Origin: Thermobifida cellulosilytica TB100 | GTDB taxonomy: Bacteria; Actinomycetota; Actinomycetes; Streptosporangiales; Streptosporangiaceae | Length of the DNA stretch: 64,000 nt | Assembly (NCBI RefSeq): GCF_001517975.1 | Contig: NZ_KQ950181.1 | Span: 372,060-436,059, forward strand | Direction of reading: 5' to 3' | In this document: positions 48,314-57,078 of the stretch, in pieces | How the letters are laid out: every line of letters begins with the position of its first letter | Position numbering within the stretch: position 1 is the stretch's first letter | The notes under the pieces: generated by a model | Seen by the model: the letters and a program-made list of their open reading frames with translations, nothing else | Databases searched by the model: none | What the model was told of the DNA's origin: nothing | Position numbers and translations under genes: made by a program

Positions 48314-48835
48314 CTAGCCGCAGTGCTCGTAGACGCTGACCCCGGACAGCTCGTCGTTGCCGACCTTGCCGTACGGGAAGTTGCCCGCCCGGTTCTTCGG
48401 GAAGAACGCCGCCGGGCGGGTGCCCGGGGCGTGGACGTGGAAGTAGCCGCAGAACCCGTAGGAGCCCCACGCGCTGGCCTGGTCGTTGAACCGCTGCGGG
48501 ATGTAGTACAGGCCGGGCTCGACGAAGTAGAGGTGCCAGCCCTGGCGCTCGGCGCGGGACCCCCACGGGCCGTGCTCGGTCACGACCACGTAGGAGACGT
48601 GGTCCCAGTCGTCGTGGTCCCGGCCCCGGTCGCGGCCGCCGGCCGCGGAGTGCTCCCGCAGCGGCTGCAAGCACTCGGCGACGTCGATGTCCCCGCCGTC
48701 GGGCACGAAGGTCACCGCACAGCCCGGCAGGACCACCGGTGCGTTCTCGGTGTCGGCCGAGGCCGTGGACGCGCTGGTGGACAGCAGAGCACCGGCCAGC
48801 GCCCCGGTGAGGACGATCGTCGTGAGACGACGCAT
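48314..48835 (-). CDS. Secreted hypothetical protein (173 aa)
   Basis: A secreted protein of unknown function. The signal peptide is MRRLTTIVLTGALAGALLST, cut near ASA in TASADTE. The mature part is aromatic and rich in His and Asp, with four cysteines (PGCAVTF, AECLQP, GFCGYF and the C-terminal EHCG) probably making two disulfides. ATG 48835 with GGGGGAG upstream. The promoter side is strikingly AT-rich (ACTATACAGT around 48867). Confidence 0.78.
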   Translation of the reverse strand: MRRLTTIVLTGALAGALLSTSASTASADTENAPVVLPGCAVTFVPDGGDIDVAECLQPLREHSAAGGRDRGRDHDDWDHVSYVVVTEHGPWGSRAERQGWHLYFVEPGLYYIPQRFNDQASAWGSYGFCGYFHVHAPGTRPAAFFPKNRAGNFPYGKVGNDELSGVSVYEHCG

Positions 48836-48948
48836 GACTCCCCCCAATGTCATGTCGTTTGGTGACTGTATAGTTACACAACGTATCTGTGTGGTGCAGT
48901 CTCCGGCACCGTGTCGGCTTTCGCGCGGGGGGAGCGGAAAGTCCTCGC

Positions 48949-49911
48949 TCAGGTCGGCGGGGCGGGCAGCAGACGCAGCACCGGCACTTCCGCCCCGGGG
49001 GCGGCCAGGTCGGCTCCGGCGACCACCACGAGTCCGGTCCCCGGGGGCACCGCCGCCGCGGCCTCCCCCGGAGGGAGGACCCGCCGGAAGCGGAACTCCG
49101 GCTCGGCGGACGCCTCCTCCGACGTCGCCGCGGTCTCCGCCGGGCCGGGCGGCCGGGCCACCGAGCGGCCGGTGCGGCCCACCGCCCGGCCGAAGTCGGC
49201 CTCCGCCACGGGGTCGTGCGGCGGGGGTTCGGGCGGCGGCCTGCCGGGGACCAGCCACAGCGTCGTCCCGGGGGTGCACAGCCCGGCCAGCAGCGCCACC
49301 GCGGCAGGGGCGTGCGGATCGGGGACAGGCACGGTCGCGTCGGCTCCGGCGGCCAGGCGGCGCACCGCCGCCACCTGCTCCGGCGGCGGGTCCGCCCAGT
49401 CCAGCAGGCCAAGGGCCGCGGCGAGCGGCAGCGGACCGTCCCCGGAGCGCCGCAGCGGCCAGCGGGGAAAGACCGGCGGCGGCCACACGTAGGGCAGGTC
49501 GGCGGGCACGTCGCCGAAGAGCGGCCGGTAGTGGTCGGGGTCCTTGCGGACCAGGGCGGAGCGGTGCGACCGGTGCAGCTCCTCGTCCCCCAGCCACGGC
49601 GGCAGCAGGTCGCGGGCGGCCAGGTCCGCCTCCCGCGGCACGCGGCCCCCGGTGAACTCCAGCAGCGCGGGCAGGACGGCGTCCGCGCGGCCCCGCAGCC
49701 GCCACTCGGCGCAGACCGCCACCCCGTAGGCCGCCAGCGCCGGGACGAAGCCCCGCCACATCGCCACGGCCGGGTGCCGCTGCCAGCCGTAGGAGGGCCA
49801 CACCAGGGCGCGCAGGATCTGCAACGTCTCCACGCGCTGCTTGCCCAGACGGCGGTCGTCCAGGGCCGCGGCGCAGGCCGCGAAGGTGGGAAGCGGCAGG
49901 AAGGTCTGCAT
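48949..49911 (-). CDS. MSMEG_6728-family protein (pyrimidine-dimer glycosylase-like)
   Basis: A 320-residue protein. The N-terminal 120 residues match the family annotated MSMEG_6728 in actinobacteria, related to T4 endonuclease V: MQTFLPLPTFAACAAALDDR, RLGKQRVETLQILRAL and YGWQRHPAVAMWRGF, with EELHRSHRSALVRKDPDHYR further on. The proline-rich C-terminal half is unassigned. The N-terminal Met-Gln-Thr and the conserved Arg/Lys suggest DNA-lesion glycosylase activity by family only. Confidence 0.7.
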   Translation of the reverse strand: MQTFLPLPTFAACAAALDDRRLGKQRVETLQILRALVWPSYGWQRHPAVAMWRGFVPALAAYGVAVCAEWRLRGRADAVLPALLEFTGGRVPREADLAARDLLPPWLGDEELHRSHRSALVRKDPDHYRPLFGDVPADLPYVWPPPVFPRWPLRRSGDGPLPLAAALGLLDWADPPPEQVAAVRRLAAGADATVPVPDPHAPAAVALLAGLCTPGTTLWLVPGRPPPEPPPHDPVAEADFGRAVGRTGRSVARPPGPAETAATSEEASAEPEFRFRRVLPPGEAAAAVPPGTGLVVVAGADLAAPGAEVPVLRLLPAPPT

Positions 49912-50015
49912 GCGCAGCCCCCTACCCGGTTGTGCACCGCACACCGGGCAAGGGGCCGCGGGGGAGGCGGTCGGCTCCGTACAGGGGTGCGGGAGGCGGA
50001 GCCGACCGTCCGGGG

Positions 50016-51206
50016 CTACTTCCCGCGGGAGGGCGCGAGTTTCGCCTCGGGGTCGCGCAGCGCCGCCTCGTCGGGGCGGACGCCCGCCTGGATGGCCATC
50101 CGAGCGTCGACCATCTGGCGCGGCGAGTCGATGCTCAGGTGGGCGGTGAGTCGGCCGTCGGGGGTCAGCCAGGCCGCGGACCACCGCTCCCCGCCGTCCC
50201 CGCGGACGACCAGGGTGTCGTCGGGGCCGTGGTGGCCGACGTACTGGATCTTGTGCCCGAACTGGTCGCTCCAGAAGTAGGGGATCGGGTCGTGCACGGG
50301 CAGCGGCTCCCCGCAGGACGGGTCGTGCAGCGCGACACCCGCGACGGTGCGCGCCGCCTCCCGGGCGTCGTCCCAGTGCTCGACGCGCAGCCGGGTGTTC
50401 CACCGCGGCGACCAGCGCACCGCCACGTCGCCGAGGGCGAGGACCCCCGGCAGCGAGGTGCGCAGGTGCTCGTCGACCACCACGCCCCGGTCCAGTTCGA
50501 TGCCGGAGCCCTCCAGCCAGCCGGTGTCGGGGCGGACCCCGACACCCACCACGACGACGTCGGCGTCCACGTGGCCGCCGTCGGTCAGCCGGACCCCGGT
50601 CTCGGTGACCTCCGCGACCCCCGTGTCGAGCCGCAGGTCCACCTCCGACCACCAGGGCAGGAAGCGGGAGCCCACCGCCGGCCCCAGCGCGGCGGCCAGC
50701 GGCGCCGGTCCCGCCTCGACGCAGGTCACCGAGCAGCCCTGGCGCAGCGCCGCGGTGGCGACCTCGGCGCTGATCCAGCTCGCGCCCACCAGCACCACCC
50801 GCTGGCCGGGCTTCAGCTCGGCCCTGAGCCGGACCGCGTCGTCCACGGTGCGCACCGTGAACTGGCGGCCCGGACCGGGAAGCCGCACGGGGGAGGCGCC
50901 GGTGGCGATGACGAGCGTGTCGTAGGACAGTTCGCCCTCGCTGGTCCGCACCGTGCGGGAGGCGGGGTCCAGACCGGTGGCGGCGACGCCGAGACGCACG
51001 TCCACCGACAGCTCCGCGTAGTCGGTGGGGAAGGTGGAGTCGTGCTCCTCCTCCGTGAGCGCGGCCTTCGACAGCGGCGGCCGGTCGTAGGGCGGGTGCG
51101 GCTCGGCGCAGAGCATGACCAGCTCGCCCGTGTAGCCGCGGGAGCGGAGCTGCTCGCAGGTCCGGACCGCGGCCAGGCCGCCGCCCGCGATGACCATCCG
51201 TTCCAT
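50016..51206 (-). CDS. FAD/NAD ferredoxin reductase (Rhodocoxin/putidaredoxin reductase type)
   Basis: A 396-residue flavoprotein that passes electrons from NAD(P)H to a ferredoxin. MVIAGGGLAAVRTCEQLRSRG binds FAD (residues 4-24), DTLVIATGASP is the ATG motif, VVLVGASWISAEVATAALRQG binds NAD(P)H, and GVLALGDVA completes the FAD site. It lies 25 bp after the P450 gene on the same strand; the ferredoxin gene is divergent at 52659. Together they make a complete class I P450 system. Confidence 0.95.
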   Translation of the reverse strand: MERMVIAGGGLAAVRTCEQLRSRGYTGELVMLCAEPHPPYDRPPLSKAALTEEEHDSTFPTDYAELSVDVRLGVAATGLDPASRTVRTSEGELSYDTLVIATGASPVRLPGPGRQFTVRTVDDAVRLRAELKPGQRVVLVGASWISAEVATAALRQGCSVTCVEAGPAPLAAALGPAVGSRFLPWWSEVDLRLDTGVAEVTETGVRLTDGGHVDADVVVVGVGVRPDTGWLEGSGIELDRGVVVDEHLRTSLPGVLALGDVAVRWSPRWNTRLRVEHWDDAREAARTVAGVALHDPSCGEPLPVHDPIPYFWSDQFGHKIQYVGHHGPDDTLVVRGDGGERWSAAWLTPDGRLTAHLSIDSPRQMVDARMAIQAGVRPDEAALRDPEAKLAPSRGK

Positions 51207-51231
51207 GTTCGGGACGTCCCTGTCAGTTCGG

Positions 51232-52482
51232 TCAGCCGATGACGGCTTCGGACTCGGGGAGCACGCGCTTGCCGGGGGTGAACCGGGCGGGGATGCTCCG
51301 GAAGCCCACGTTGGTCCCCTGGTCGTGGAAGTGCTTCAGAGCGTCGAAGTCGATCGTGTAGTCGGGCATGCGGGTGAGGATCTCCTGCAGCAGCCGCTTG
51401 GCCATCAGGCGGCCGAGGTGGGAGCCCGCGCACCGGTGGACGCCGATGCCGAAGGCGACGTGGCGGTTGGGCCACCGCCGGATGTCGATGGTGTCGGGGT
51501 TCTCGAACTGCTCCTCGTCGCGGTTGGCCGAGGCCCACGACAGCAGGACCCGGTCGCCCTTCTTCATCGGGCAGCCGTGGAACTCCACGTCGCGGGTGAC
51601 GGTCCGGGCCAGCGCCTGGGTGGGGGAGAAGACGCGCAGGAACTCCTCGACCGCGCGGTCGAGCAGGCTCAGGTCGTCGATGAGCTCCTGGCGGACGTCG
51701 GGGTTCTTGGCCAGCCACACCAGGGCCTGGCTCACCAGCGAGGCCGTGGTGCCGGTGCCGCCGGAGACGAGCAGGTCGACGATGGCGAAGACCTCGTCGT
51801 CGGTGATCGGGCGGCCGTCGATCTCCTGGGCGACCAGGAAGCTGATGACGTCGTCGGTGGGCTGCTCGCGCCGGGCCCGGATGGTGTCCCACATCTGCTG
51901 GGCCAGGGCGGGCATCTCCACCTCGACGGCGTGGCGGAACGCCTCGCTGTCCTGGGGCTCGGCCAGGGTGGCGCGGTGGGCGTCGGCGTAGCGCTTCCAG
52001 TCCTTCACGGGCAGGCCCAGCCAGTCGATGGTGACGATCGCGGGCACGCCGATGACCGTGGTGAAGTCGCACTCGCCGGACTCGATGACGCTGTCGACGA
52101 AGGCGACGGTGTAGCGCTCGACCATCTCCGTCATCCGGTCCACCGCGGAGGGAGCGGTGATCCGGTTGACGATCTTGCGGTACTTGCGGAACTCCGGCGG
52201 GTCCACCTCGATGGGGATGTGGTGGTGCACCGGGGTCGGGGGGATGACGATCGCCAGGCCGTCGGTGCCGGCCGCCTCGCGGGTGGAGGAGAACAGGTCG
52301 TCGTCACGGGCCGCGTCGAACACGCTCTGGTAGTCCGACAGCACCCAGTAGCCGCCGTGAGCCTCGGTCCAGCCCCGCTTGTGGGACTGCCGCAGGGCTC
52401 GGTACGAGGCGACCGGGTCCGCCGCGTGCTCTGGTGAGTGGTGGTCGAAGTGGATCACCGGGCAACGCGTGGGGTTGCTCAT
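51232..52482 (-). CDS. Cytochrome P450 (class I) with own redox partners
   Basis: A 416-residue P450. Heme ligand Cys351 lies in FGIGVHRCAGSHLGR; ExxR is EEFLR; the I helix is LLVSGGTGTTASL, with Gly-Thr-Gly-Thr-Thr in place of the usual AGxDT. The start is ATG 52482 (AGGAAGGG eight bases upstream); TTG 52488 is possible. The neighbouring reductase and ferredoxin make its electron chain self-contained. Substrate unknown; the following CoA-degradation genes suggest it opens a catabolic route. Confidence 0.95.
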   Translation of the reverse strand: MSNPTRCPVIHFDHHSPEHAADPVASYRALRQSHKRGWTEAHGGYWVLSDYQSVFDAARDDDLFSSTREAAGTDGLAIVIPPTPVHHHIPIEVDPPEFRKYRKIVNRITAPSAVDRMTEMVERYTVAFVDSVIESGECDFTTVIGVPAIVTIDWLGLPVKDWKRYADAHRATLAEPQDSEAFRHAVEVEMPALAQQMWDTIRARREQPTDDVISFLVAQEIDGRPITDDEVFAIVDLLVSGGTGTTASLVSQALVWLAKNPDVRQELIDDLSLLDRAVEEFLRVFSPTQALARTVTRDVEFHGCPMKKGDRVLLSWASANRDEEQFENPDTIDIRRWPNRHVAFGIGVHRCAGSHLGRLMAKRLLQEILTRMPDYTIDFDALKHFHDQGTNVGFRSIPARFTPGKRVLPESEAVIG

Positions 52483-52488
52483 GCTCAA

Positions 52489-52658
52489 TACCCTTCCTGT
52501 AGTGCGCGGAAGTCCGTTGTGACCTGGGCGGCTGTCGTCTGTGACGAAGGCGCGTATTCATGTGATCTTTATTGCGGTCCTACTGATAATCGTTATACTG
52601 AAAATCATCGATGTCAAGACGGCTGGAGGACAGGAACTCCGGCTTCGAGGAGGGCAAC
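52489..52658. promoter_or_regulatory. AT-rich divergent promoter region of P450 and ferredoxin genes
   Basis: A 170 bp gap whose centre (52560-52615) is strongly AT-rich, e.g. ACTGATAATCGTTATACTG with ATAA-TCG-TTAT as a small palindrome. It must hold both divergent promoters and likely an operator. Confidence 0.55.
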
Positions 52659-52850
52659 ATGCGCGTCCGAGTCGACGGAAAGCAGTGCCAGGGGCACGGC
52701 GTGTGCTACATGACCGCGCCCGACGTCTTCGCACCGCGCGAGGAGGACGGGCACGCCGAGGTGCTCCTCGACGAGGTGGGACCGGACCTGGAGGCGGCGG
52801 CGCGCGACGGCGCGGAGGCCTGCCCGGAGCGGGCCATCACCGTCGAGTAG
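52659..52850 (+). CDS. 3Fe-4S ferredoxin
   Basis: A 63-residue ferredoxin of the P450-partner type. Cys10 and Cys16 (KQCQGHGVCYM), with His13 where a fourth cluster cysteine would be, and Cys55 followed by proline (EACPERAI) bind a 3Fe-4S cluster. ATG 52659 with GAGGAGGG upstream. Divergent from its likely partner P450. Confidence 0.93.
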   Translation: MRVRVDGKQCQGHGVCYMTAPDVFAPREEDGHAEVLLDEVGPDLEAAARDGAEACPERAITVE

Positions 52851-52868
52851 CGGCCACGACTCCGCGGC

Positions 52869-52921
52869 GGGGCGTGTCCCGGAGCCGGGCCTCCGCGGGG
52901 CGCGGCCCCGGGACACGCCCC
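52869..52921 (+). terminator. Hairpin terminator after the ferredoxin gene
   Basis: GGGGCGTGTCCCGG (52869-52882) and CCGGGACACGCCCC (52908-52921) pair over 14 bp around a 25-base, itself GC-rich loop. Confidence 0.6.
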
Positions 52922-53000
52922 GGGGGCAGTGGATTCCGCAGATGGGGGCGGGTTCTATACTCCGGCAGACCGATGGCGGCCACGAGTGAGGGGGAAGTGG

Positions 53001-53969
53001 ATGTTCGCTGTCTACGCCGAGAGTTTTTCGCCCGATGATCCGCTGTCCGCGCTGCGCCTGGGGGAGCGCCCCGAGCCCGAGCCGGCGGAGGACTGGGCGG
53101 TCGTCACGGTCCGGGCCGCGGCGCTCAACCACCACGACCTCTGGTCGCTGCGCGGTGTGGGCCTGCGCGAGGAGTACCTGCCGATGATCCTCGGCTGCGA
53201 CGCCGCCGGCTACGACGAGGACGGCAACGAGGTGGTCGTCCACGCCGTCGTCGGCAGTGCCGACTGGACCGGCGACGAGACCCTCGACCCGGGCCGCACC
53301 CTGCTCAGCGAGCGCTACCAGGGCACCCTGGCCGAGAAGGTGGCCGTGCCCAGGAGCAACCTCGTCCCCAAGCCGAAGTCGCTGTCGTTCGAGGAGGCCG
53401 CCTGCCTGCCGACCGCGTGGCTGACCGCCTACCGGATGCTGTTCACCCAGGCCCAGCTCAAGCCGGGCGACAGCGTGCTGGTGCAGGGGGCGGGCGGCGG
53501 CGTGGCCACCGCGCTGATCGCCCTGGCCCGCGCCGCGGGGCTGCGGGTCTTCGCCACCAGCCGCGACGAGGCCAAGCGCAGGCGCGCCCTGGAGCTGGGC
53601 GCACACGAGGCCCTCGCCTCCGGTGAGCGCCTCCCGGTCAGGGTGGACGCCGTCATGGAGACCGTCGGCCGGGCCACCTGGTCGCACTCGATCCGGTCGC
53701 TGCGTCCGGGCGGCACCCTGGTGATCTCGGGGGCGACCTCGGGCGCCAACCCCGACGACGCCGAGCTGACCCGGATCTTCTTCAAGCAGTTGCGGGTGCT
53801 GGGCTCCACCATGGGCAGCCGCCGCGAGCTCGCCCAGTTGCTGGACTTCCTCGACGTCACCGGGGTGCGTCCGGTCATCCACGACACGATGCCGCTGGAG
53901 CGGGCGCGCGACGGCTTCGCGGCCATGGCCGAGGGGGAGCTGTTCGGCAAGATCGTCTTCACCCGGTGA
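53001..53969 (+). CDS. Zinc-binding-dehydrogenase / quinone oxidoreductase family protein
   Basis: A 322-residue MDR-superfamily oxidoreductase. The GroES-like part has VRAAALNHHDLWSLRGVG and LPMILGCDAAGYDEDG; the NAD(P) part has VLVQGAGGGVATALIALARAAG and RVFATSRDEAKRRRALELGA. ATG 53001 with GAGGGGGAAG upstream. It could oxidise an alcohol made by the P450 or reduce an enone; by sequence it is closer to zinc-independent quinone oxidoreductases, since the GHE motif of zinc alcohol dehydrogenases is absent. Confidence 0.9.
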   Translation: MFAVYAESFSPDDPLSALRLGERPEPEPAEDWAVVTVRAAALNHHDLWSLRGVGLREEYLPMILGCDAAGYDEDGNEVVVHAVVGSADWTGDETLDPGRTLLSERYQGTLAEKVAVPRSNLVPKPKSLSFEEAACLPTAWLTAYRMLFTQAQLKPGDSVLVQGAGGGVATALIALARAAGLRVFATSRDEAKRRRALELGAHEALASGERLPVRVDAVMETVGRATWSHSIRSLRPGGTLVISGATSGANPDDAELTRIFFKQLRVLGSTMGSRRELAQLLDFLDVTGVRPVIHDTMPLERARDGFAAMAEGELFGKIVFTR

Positions 53970-54009
53970 GCGCCCGGCCCTGACCGAGTGCCTCCGGCGA
54001 GCCACGACC

Positions 54010-54053
54010 GTGTGGGCCGCCGCTCCTCACGGAGCGGCGGCCCACACGCTTTT
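54010..54053 (+). terminator. Strong intrinsic terminator
   Basis: GTGTGGGCCGCCGCTCC (54010-54026) pairs perfectly over 17 bp with GGAGCGGCGGCCCACAC (54031-54047) around TCAC, followed by GCTTTT. The clearest intrinsic terminator in the cluster. Confidence 0.92.
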
Positions 54054-54208
54054 CCCCGACGCGCCGACGCTGCGGCCGGGACCGCTCGTAACGAACGTGT
54101 TTCGCAACGTAGCAGGGAAAAGGTAAAATGAACTAACTATGCGTATCATTAGTCTATCTGGTGACGTCTGTGTCGCCGGAGGACCGACCGAGACGTGAGG
54201 TGCTTGCC

Positions 54209-54943
54209 ATGGCACAGCCGCCGCTGCGGCCGCAGAAGACGGCGATGCTGGTCGCCCAGCAGATCGTCGCCGACATCAACCGACGGGGCAACACGGTGGG
54301 CGACCGGCTGCCCCCCGAACGGGTCATGCTCGACGAGTACTCCGTGGGGCGGGGGACCCTGCGCGAGTCGCTGCGCTTCCTGGAGCTCCAGGGGGTCATC
54401 TCGCTGCGCCCGGGTCCGGGCGGCGGCCCCGTCGTCCAGCAGCCGGACGCCAGCAGCCTGACCACCACGCTGACCCTGCTCATGCAGTTCGAGAAGGCGC
54501 CCTTCCGCACCATCACCGAGGCGCGCACCGCGCTGGAGCCCATGATGGCGCGGCTGGCCTCGGAGCGCATGAGCGACGAGAAGCTGGAAGAGCTCAAGCA
54601 GAGCCTGGACACCATGTACGACAACCTGGAGGACCAGGAGGTCTTCCTGGAGGAGAACAAGCGCTTCCACGACCTCATCGCCCACGGCTCCGGCAACGTG
54701 ATGTTCGGCTACCTGGTGGACTCCCTGCTCGGCATCCTGGACGGCTCGGCCATCGGCATCGACTACCCCCAGTTCCGGCGCGCCGCGGTGCACAAGGCCC
54801 ACCTGAGCATCTACGAGGCGATCGCCTCGCGCGACCCCGACGCCTCCGCCGAGGCGATGTCCCGGCACATCCAGGAGTACGTCCGCTACGCCGAGAAGAA
54901 GTTCCCCGACGTGCTCGACGCCCCCATCGTCTGGAGCTCCTGA
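54209..54943 (+). CDS. GntR-family regulator, FadR subfamily
   Basis: A 244-residue regulator. The winged helix is AMLVAQQIVADINRRGNTVG, RLPPERVMLDEYSVGRGTLR and ESLRFLELQGVISLRPGPGG (residues 10-70), followed by an FCD ligand domain (TITEARTALEPMMARLAS, NKRFHDLIAHGSGN, HLSIYEAIASRDPDA) with metal-binding-type histidines. ATG 54209 is favoured by GAGGTG upstream over GTG 54161. It stands at the head of the CoA-degradation operon and is the obvious candidate regulator. Confidence 0.93.
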   Translation: MAQPPLRPQKTAMLVAQQIVADINRRGNTVGDRLPPERVMLDEYSVGRGTLRESLRFLELQGVISLRPGPGGGPVVQQPDASSLTTTLTLLMQFEKAPFRTITEARTALEPMMARLASERMSDEKLEELKQSLDTMYDNLEDQEVFLEENKRFHDLIAHGSGNVMFGYLVDSLLGILDGSAIGIDYPQFRRAAVHKAHLSIYEAIASRDPDASAEAMSRHIQEYVRYAEKKFPDVLDAPIVWSS

Positions 54944-55053
54944 CCGCTGCTGTGGTGACGGCGACGCCGTCCCCCTCCCCAGGAGCAGCGTCGCCGGGGA
55001 TCGCGCTGTGCCCAGATATAGACGAATGATCCAAATCATGATAAGAAATATTC

Positions 55054-56247
55054 ATGTCAAAAGCGCGATCCAACGATGTGGTCATCGTCGACGCGGTGCG
55101 CACCGCCGCCGGTCGCGGCCGTGAGGGCGGAGCCCTCGCCGACGTTCACCCGGTGGACCTGCTCGCCCAGACCCTCCAGCAGTTGATCTCGCGCCACGAC
55201 CTCGACCCGGGGACCGTGGACGACGTCATCATCGGCTGCGTGTCGCAGGTGGGCGAGCAGTCCGCGACACCGGGACGGATGGCCTGGCTGGGCGCCGGCT
55301 TCCCCACCCACGTCCCGGCCACCACGATCGACCGCAAGTGCGGCTCCAGCCAGCAGGCGGTCCACTTCGCCGCCCAGGGCATCATGGCCGGCTCCTACGA
55401 CATCGTGGTCGCCGGCGGCGTGGAGTCGATGAGCCGCGTCGTCATGGGCTCCGCGCGCATGGGAGCCGACCCCTACGGCACCATGGTCGCCGAGCGCTAC
55501 GCGCCCGGGCTGGTCTCCCAGGGAGTGGCGGCCGAGCTGGTCGCGGCACGCTGGAAGCTGGACCGCACCGCGCTGGACGAGTACTCCGTCCGCTCCCACC
55601 AACTGGCCGCCCGGGCCCAGGAGGCCGGCCAGTTCGACCGGGAGATCGTCCCGGTGCGCACCCCGGCCGGCGTCGTCGACCGCGACGAGACGATCCGCCC
55701 CGGCAGCACCGTCGAGAAGCTCGCCGGCCTCAAGACCGTCTTCGCCACCCACGAGCTGTCCGAGCGCTTCCCCGAGATCGACTGGAGCATCACCGCGGGC
55801 AACTCCTCGCAGATCACCGACGGGGCCAGCGCGCTGCTGCTGATGAGCCGTGCCAAGTGCGAGGAGCTCGGCTACACCCCGCGCGCCCGCGTCCACTCCA
55901 TGGCGGTGTGCGGCGACGACCCGCTGCTCATGCTGACCGCTCCCATCCCGGCCACCCGCAAGGTCCTGGAGCGCTCTGGCCTGTCGCTGTCCGACATCGA
56001 CCACGTCGAGATCAACGAGGCGTTCGCCCCCGTCCCCCTGGCCTGGCTCGCCGAGTTCGACGTCGACATCGCCAAGGTCAACCCGCGGGGCGGTGCGATC
56101 GCGCTCGGCCACCCGCTCGGCGCCTCGGGCGCGCGGCTGATGACCACGATGCTGCACGCGCTGGAGGACAACGACCAGCAGTTCGGCCTGCAACTGATGT
56201 GCGAGGCCGGGGGCATGGCCAACGCCACCATCATCGAACGCATCTGA
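55054..56247 (+). CDS. Acetyl-CoA acyltransferase (thiolase)
   Basis: A 397-residue thiolase. Cys96 in IDRKCGSSQQAV is the nucleophile; NEAFAPVPLAW, ALGHPLGASGAR and LMCEAGGMANATI supply the His and second Cys. It catalyses the terminal cleavage of 3-ketoacyl-CoA. ATG 55054. First gene of an operon with the SDR (23 bp later) and the enoyl-CoA hydratase. It is the closest relative of the thiolase at 44673 in the window. Confidence 0.95.
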   Translation: MSKARSNDVVIVDAVRTAAGRGREGGALADVHPVDLLAQTLQQLISRHDLDPGTVDDVIIGCVSQVGEQSATPGRMAWLGAGFPTHVPATTIDRKCGSSQQAVHFAAQGIMAGSYDIVVAGGVESMSRVVMGSARMGADPYGTMVAERYAPGLVSQGVAAELVAARWKLDRTALDEYSVRSHQLAARAQEAGQFDREIVPVRTPAGVVDRDETIRPGSTVEKLAGLKTVFATHELSERFPEIDWSITAGNSSQITDGASALLLMSRAKCEELGYTPRARVHSMAVCGDDPLLMLTAPIPATRKVLERSGLSLSDIDHVEINEAFAPVPLAWLAEFDVDIAKVNPRGGAIALGHPLGASGARLMTTMLHALEDNDQQFGLQLMCEAGGMANATIIERI

Positions 56248-56270
56248 CAGCGACTTTCGGAGGAGACAGC

Positions 56271-57029
56271 GTGGACGTCAACGGAGCTTCCGTCGTGGTG
56301 ACCGGAGGGGCCTCCGGTCTGGGCGCGGCGACCGCGGCGCGGCTGGCGAAGCAGGGGGCGCACGTGGTCATCGTCGACCTGCCCCAGTCGAAGGGAGCCG
56401 AGGTGGCCGAGCAGATCGGCGGGACGTTCGCCCCCGCGGACGTGACCGACCCCGCGGCGGTCGACGCGGCGCTCGACCGCGCCGAGGCCGCCGCCCCGCT
56501 GCGCGCTCTGGTGCACTGCGCCGGACGGGGCGCCACCGTGCGCGTGGTCGAGAAGGACGGCAGCCCCGGCTCCCTGGAGACCTACGAGGAGATCGTCCGG
56601 ATCAACCTGTTCGGCACCTTCAACGTGCTGCGCCTGGCCGCCGCCCGCATGGCGAAGAACGAGGTCGTCGACGAGGAGCGGGGCGTGTGCGTGCTGACCG
56701 CCTCGGTCGCCGCCTACGAGGGCCAGATCGGGCAGATCCCCTACGCCTCCGCCAAGGCCGGCGTGGCCGGCATGACCATCGTCGCCGCCCGCGACCTGGC
56801 CTCCAAGAAGATCCGGGTCGCCACGATCGCCCCGGGCGTGTTCGACACCCCCATCCTCAGCCGCTTCTCCCAGGAGATCCGCGACGCCCTCGGCCGGTCG
56901 GTGCCGCACCCCAACCGCCTGGGCCACGTCGACGAGTACGCCATGCTCGCCCAGCACATCATCGAGAACAAGATGCTCAACGGCGAGGTCATCCGCCTGG
57001 ACGGCGCCCTGCGCATGAGCGCGCGCTGA
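56271..57029 (+). CDS. SDR dehydrogenase (3-hydroxyacyl-CoA dehydrogenase type 2-like)
   Basis: A 252-residue short-chain dehydrogenase. TGGASGLGAATAARLAKQGA (from residue 11) binds NAD(H), LVHCAGRG is the NAG-like motif, the catalytic residues are Ser in LTASVAAYEG and YASAKAG. GTFAPADVTDP and VATIAPGVFDTPILS resemble HSD10-type enzymes that oxidise 3-hydroxyacyl-CoA. GTG 56271 has AGGAGA upstream; no ATG start is available close by. Confidence 0.93.
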   Translation: MDVNGASVVVTGGASGLGAATAARLAKQGAHVVIVDLPQSKGAEVAEQIGGTFAPADVTDPAAVDAALDRAEAAAPLRALVHCAGRGATVRVVEKDGSPGSLETYEEIVRINLFGTFNVLRLAAARMAKNEVVDEERGVCVLTASVAAYEGQIGQIPYASAKAGVAGMTIVAARDLASKKIRVATIAPGVFDTPILSRFSQEIRDALGRSVPHPNRLGHVDEYAMLAQHIIENKMLNGEVIRLDGALRMSAR

Positions 57030-57078
57030 GGACACCGGACCCGCCCGCCCCGGCGGGCAGCAGGAGAGAGAACCCAAG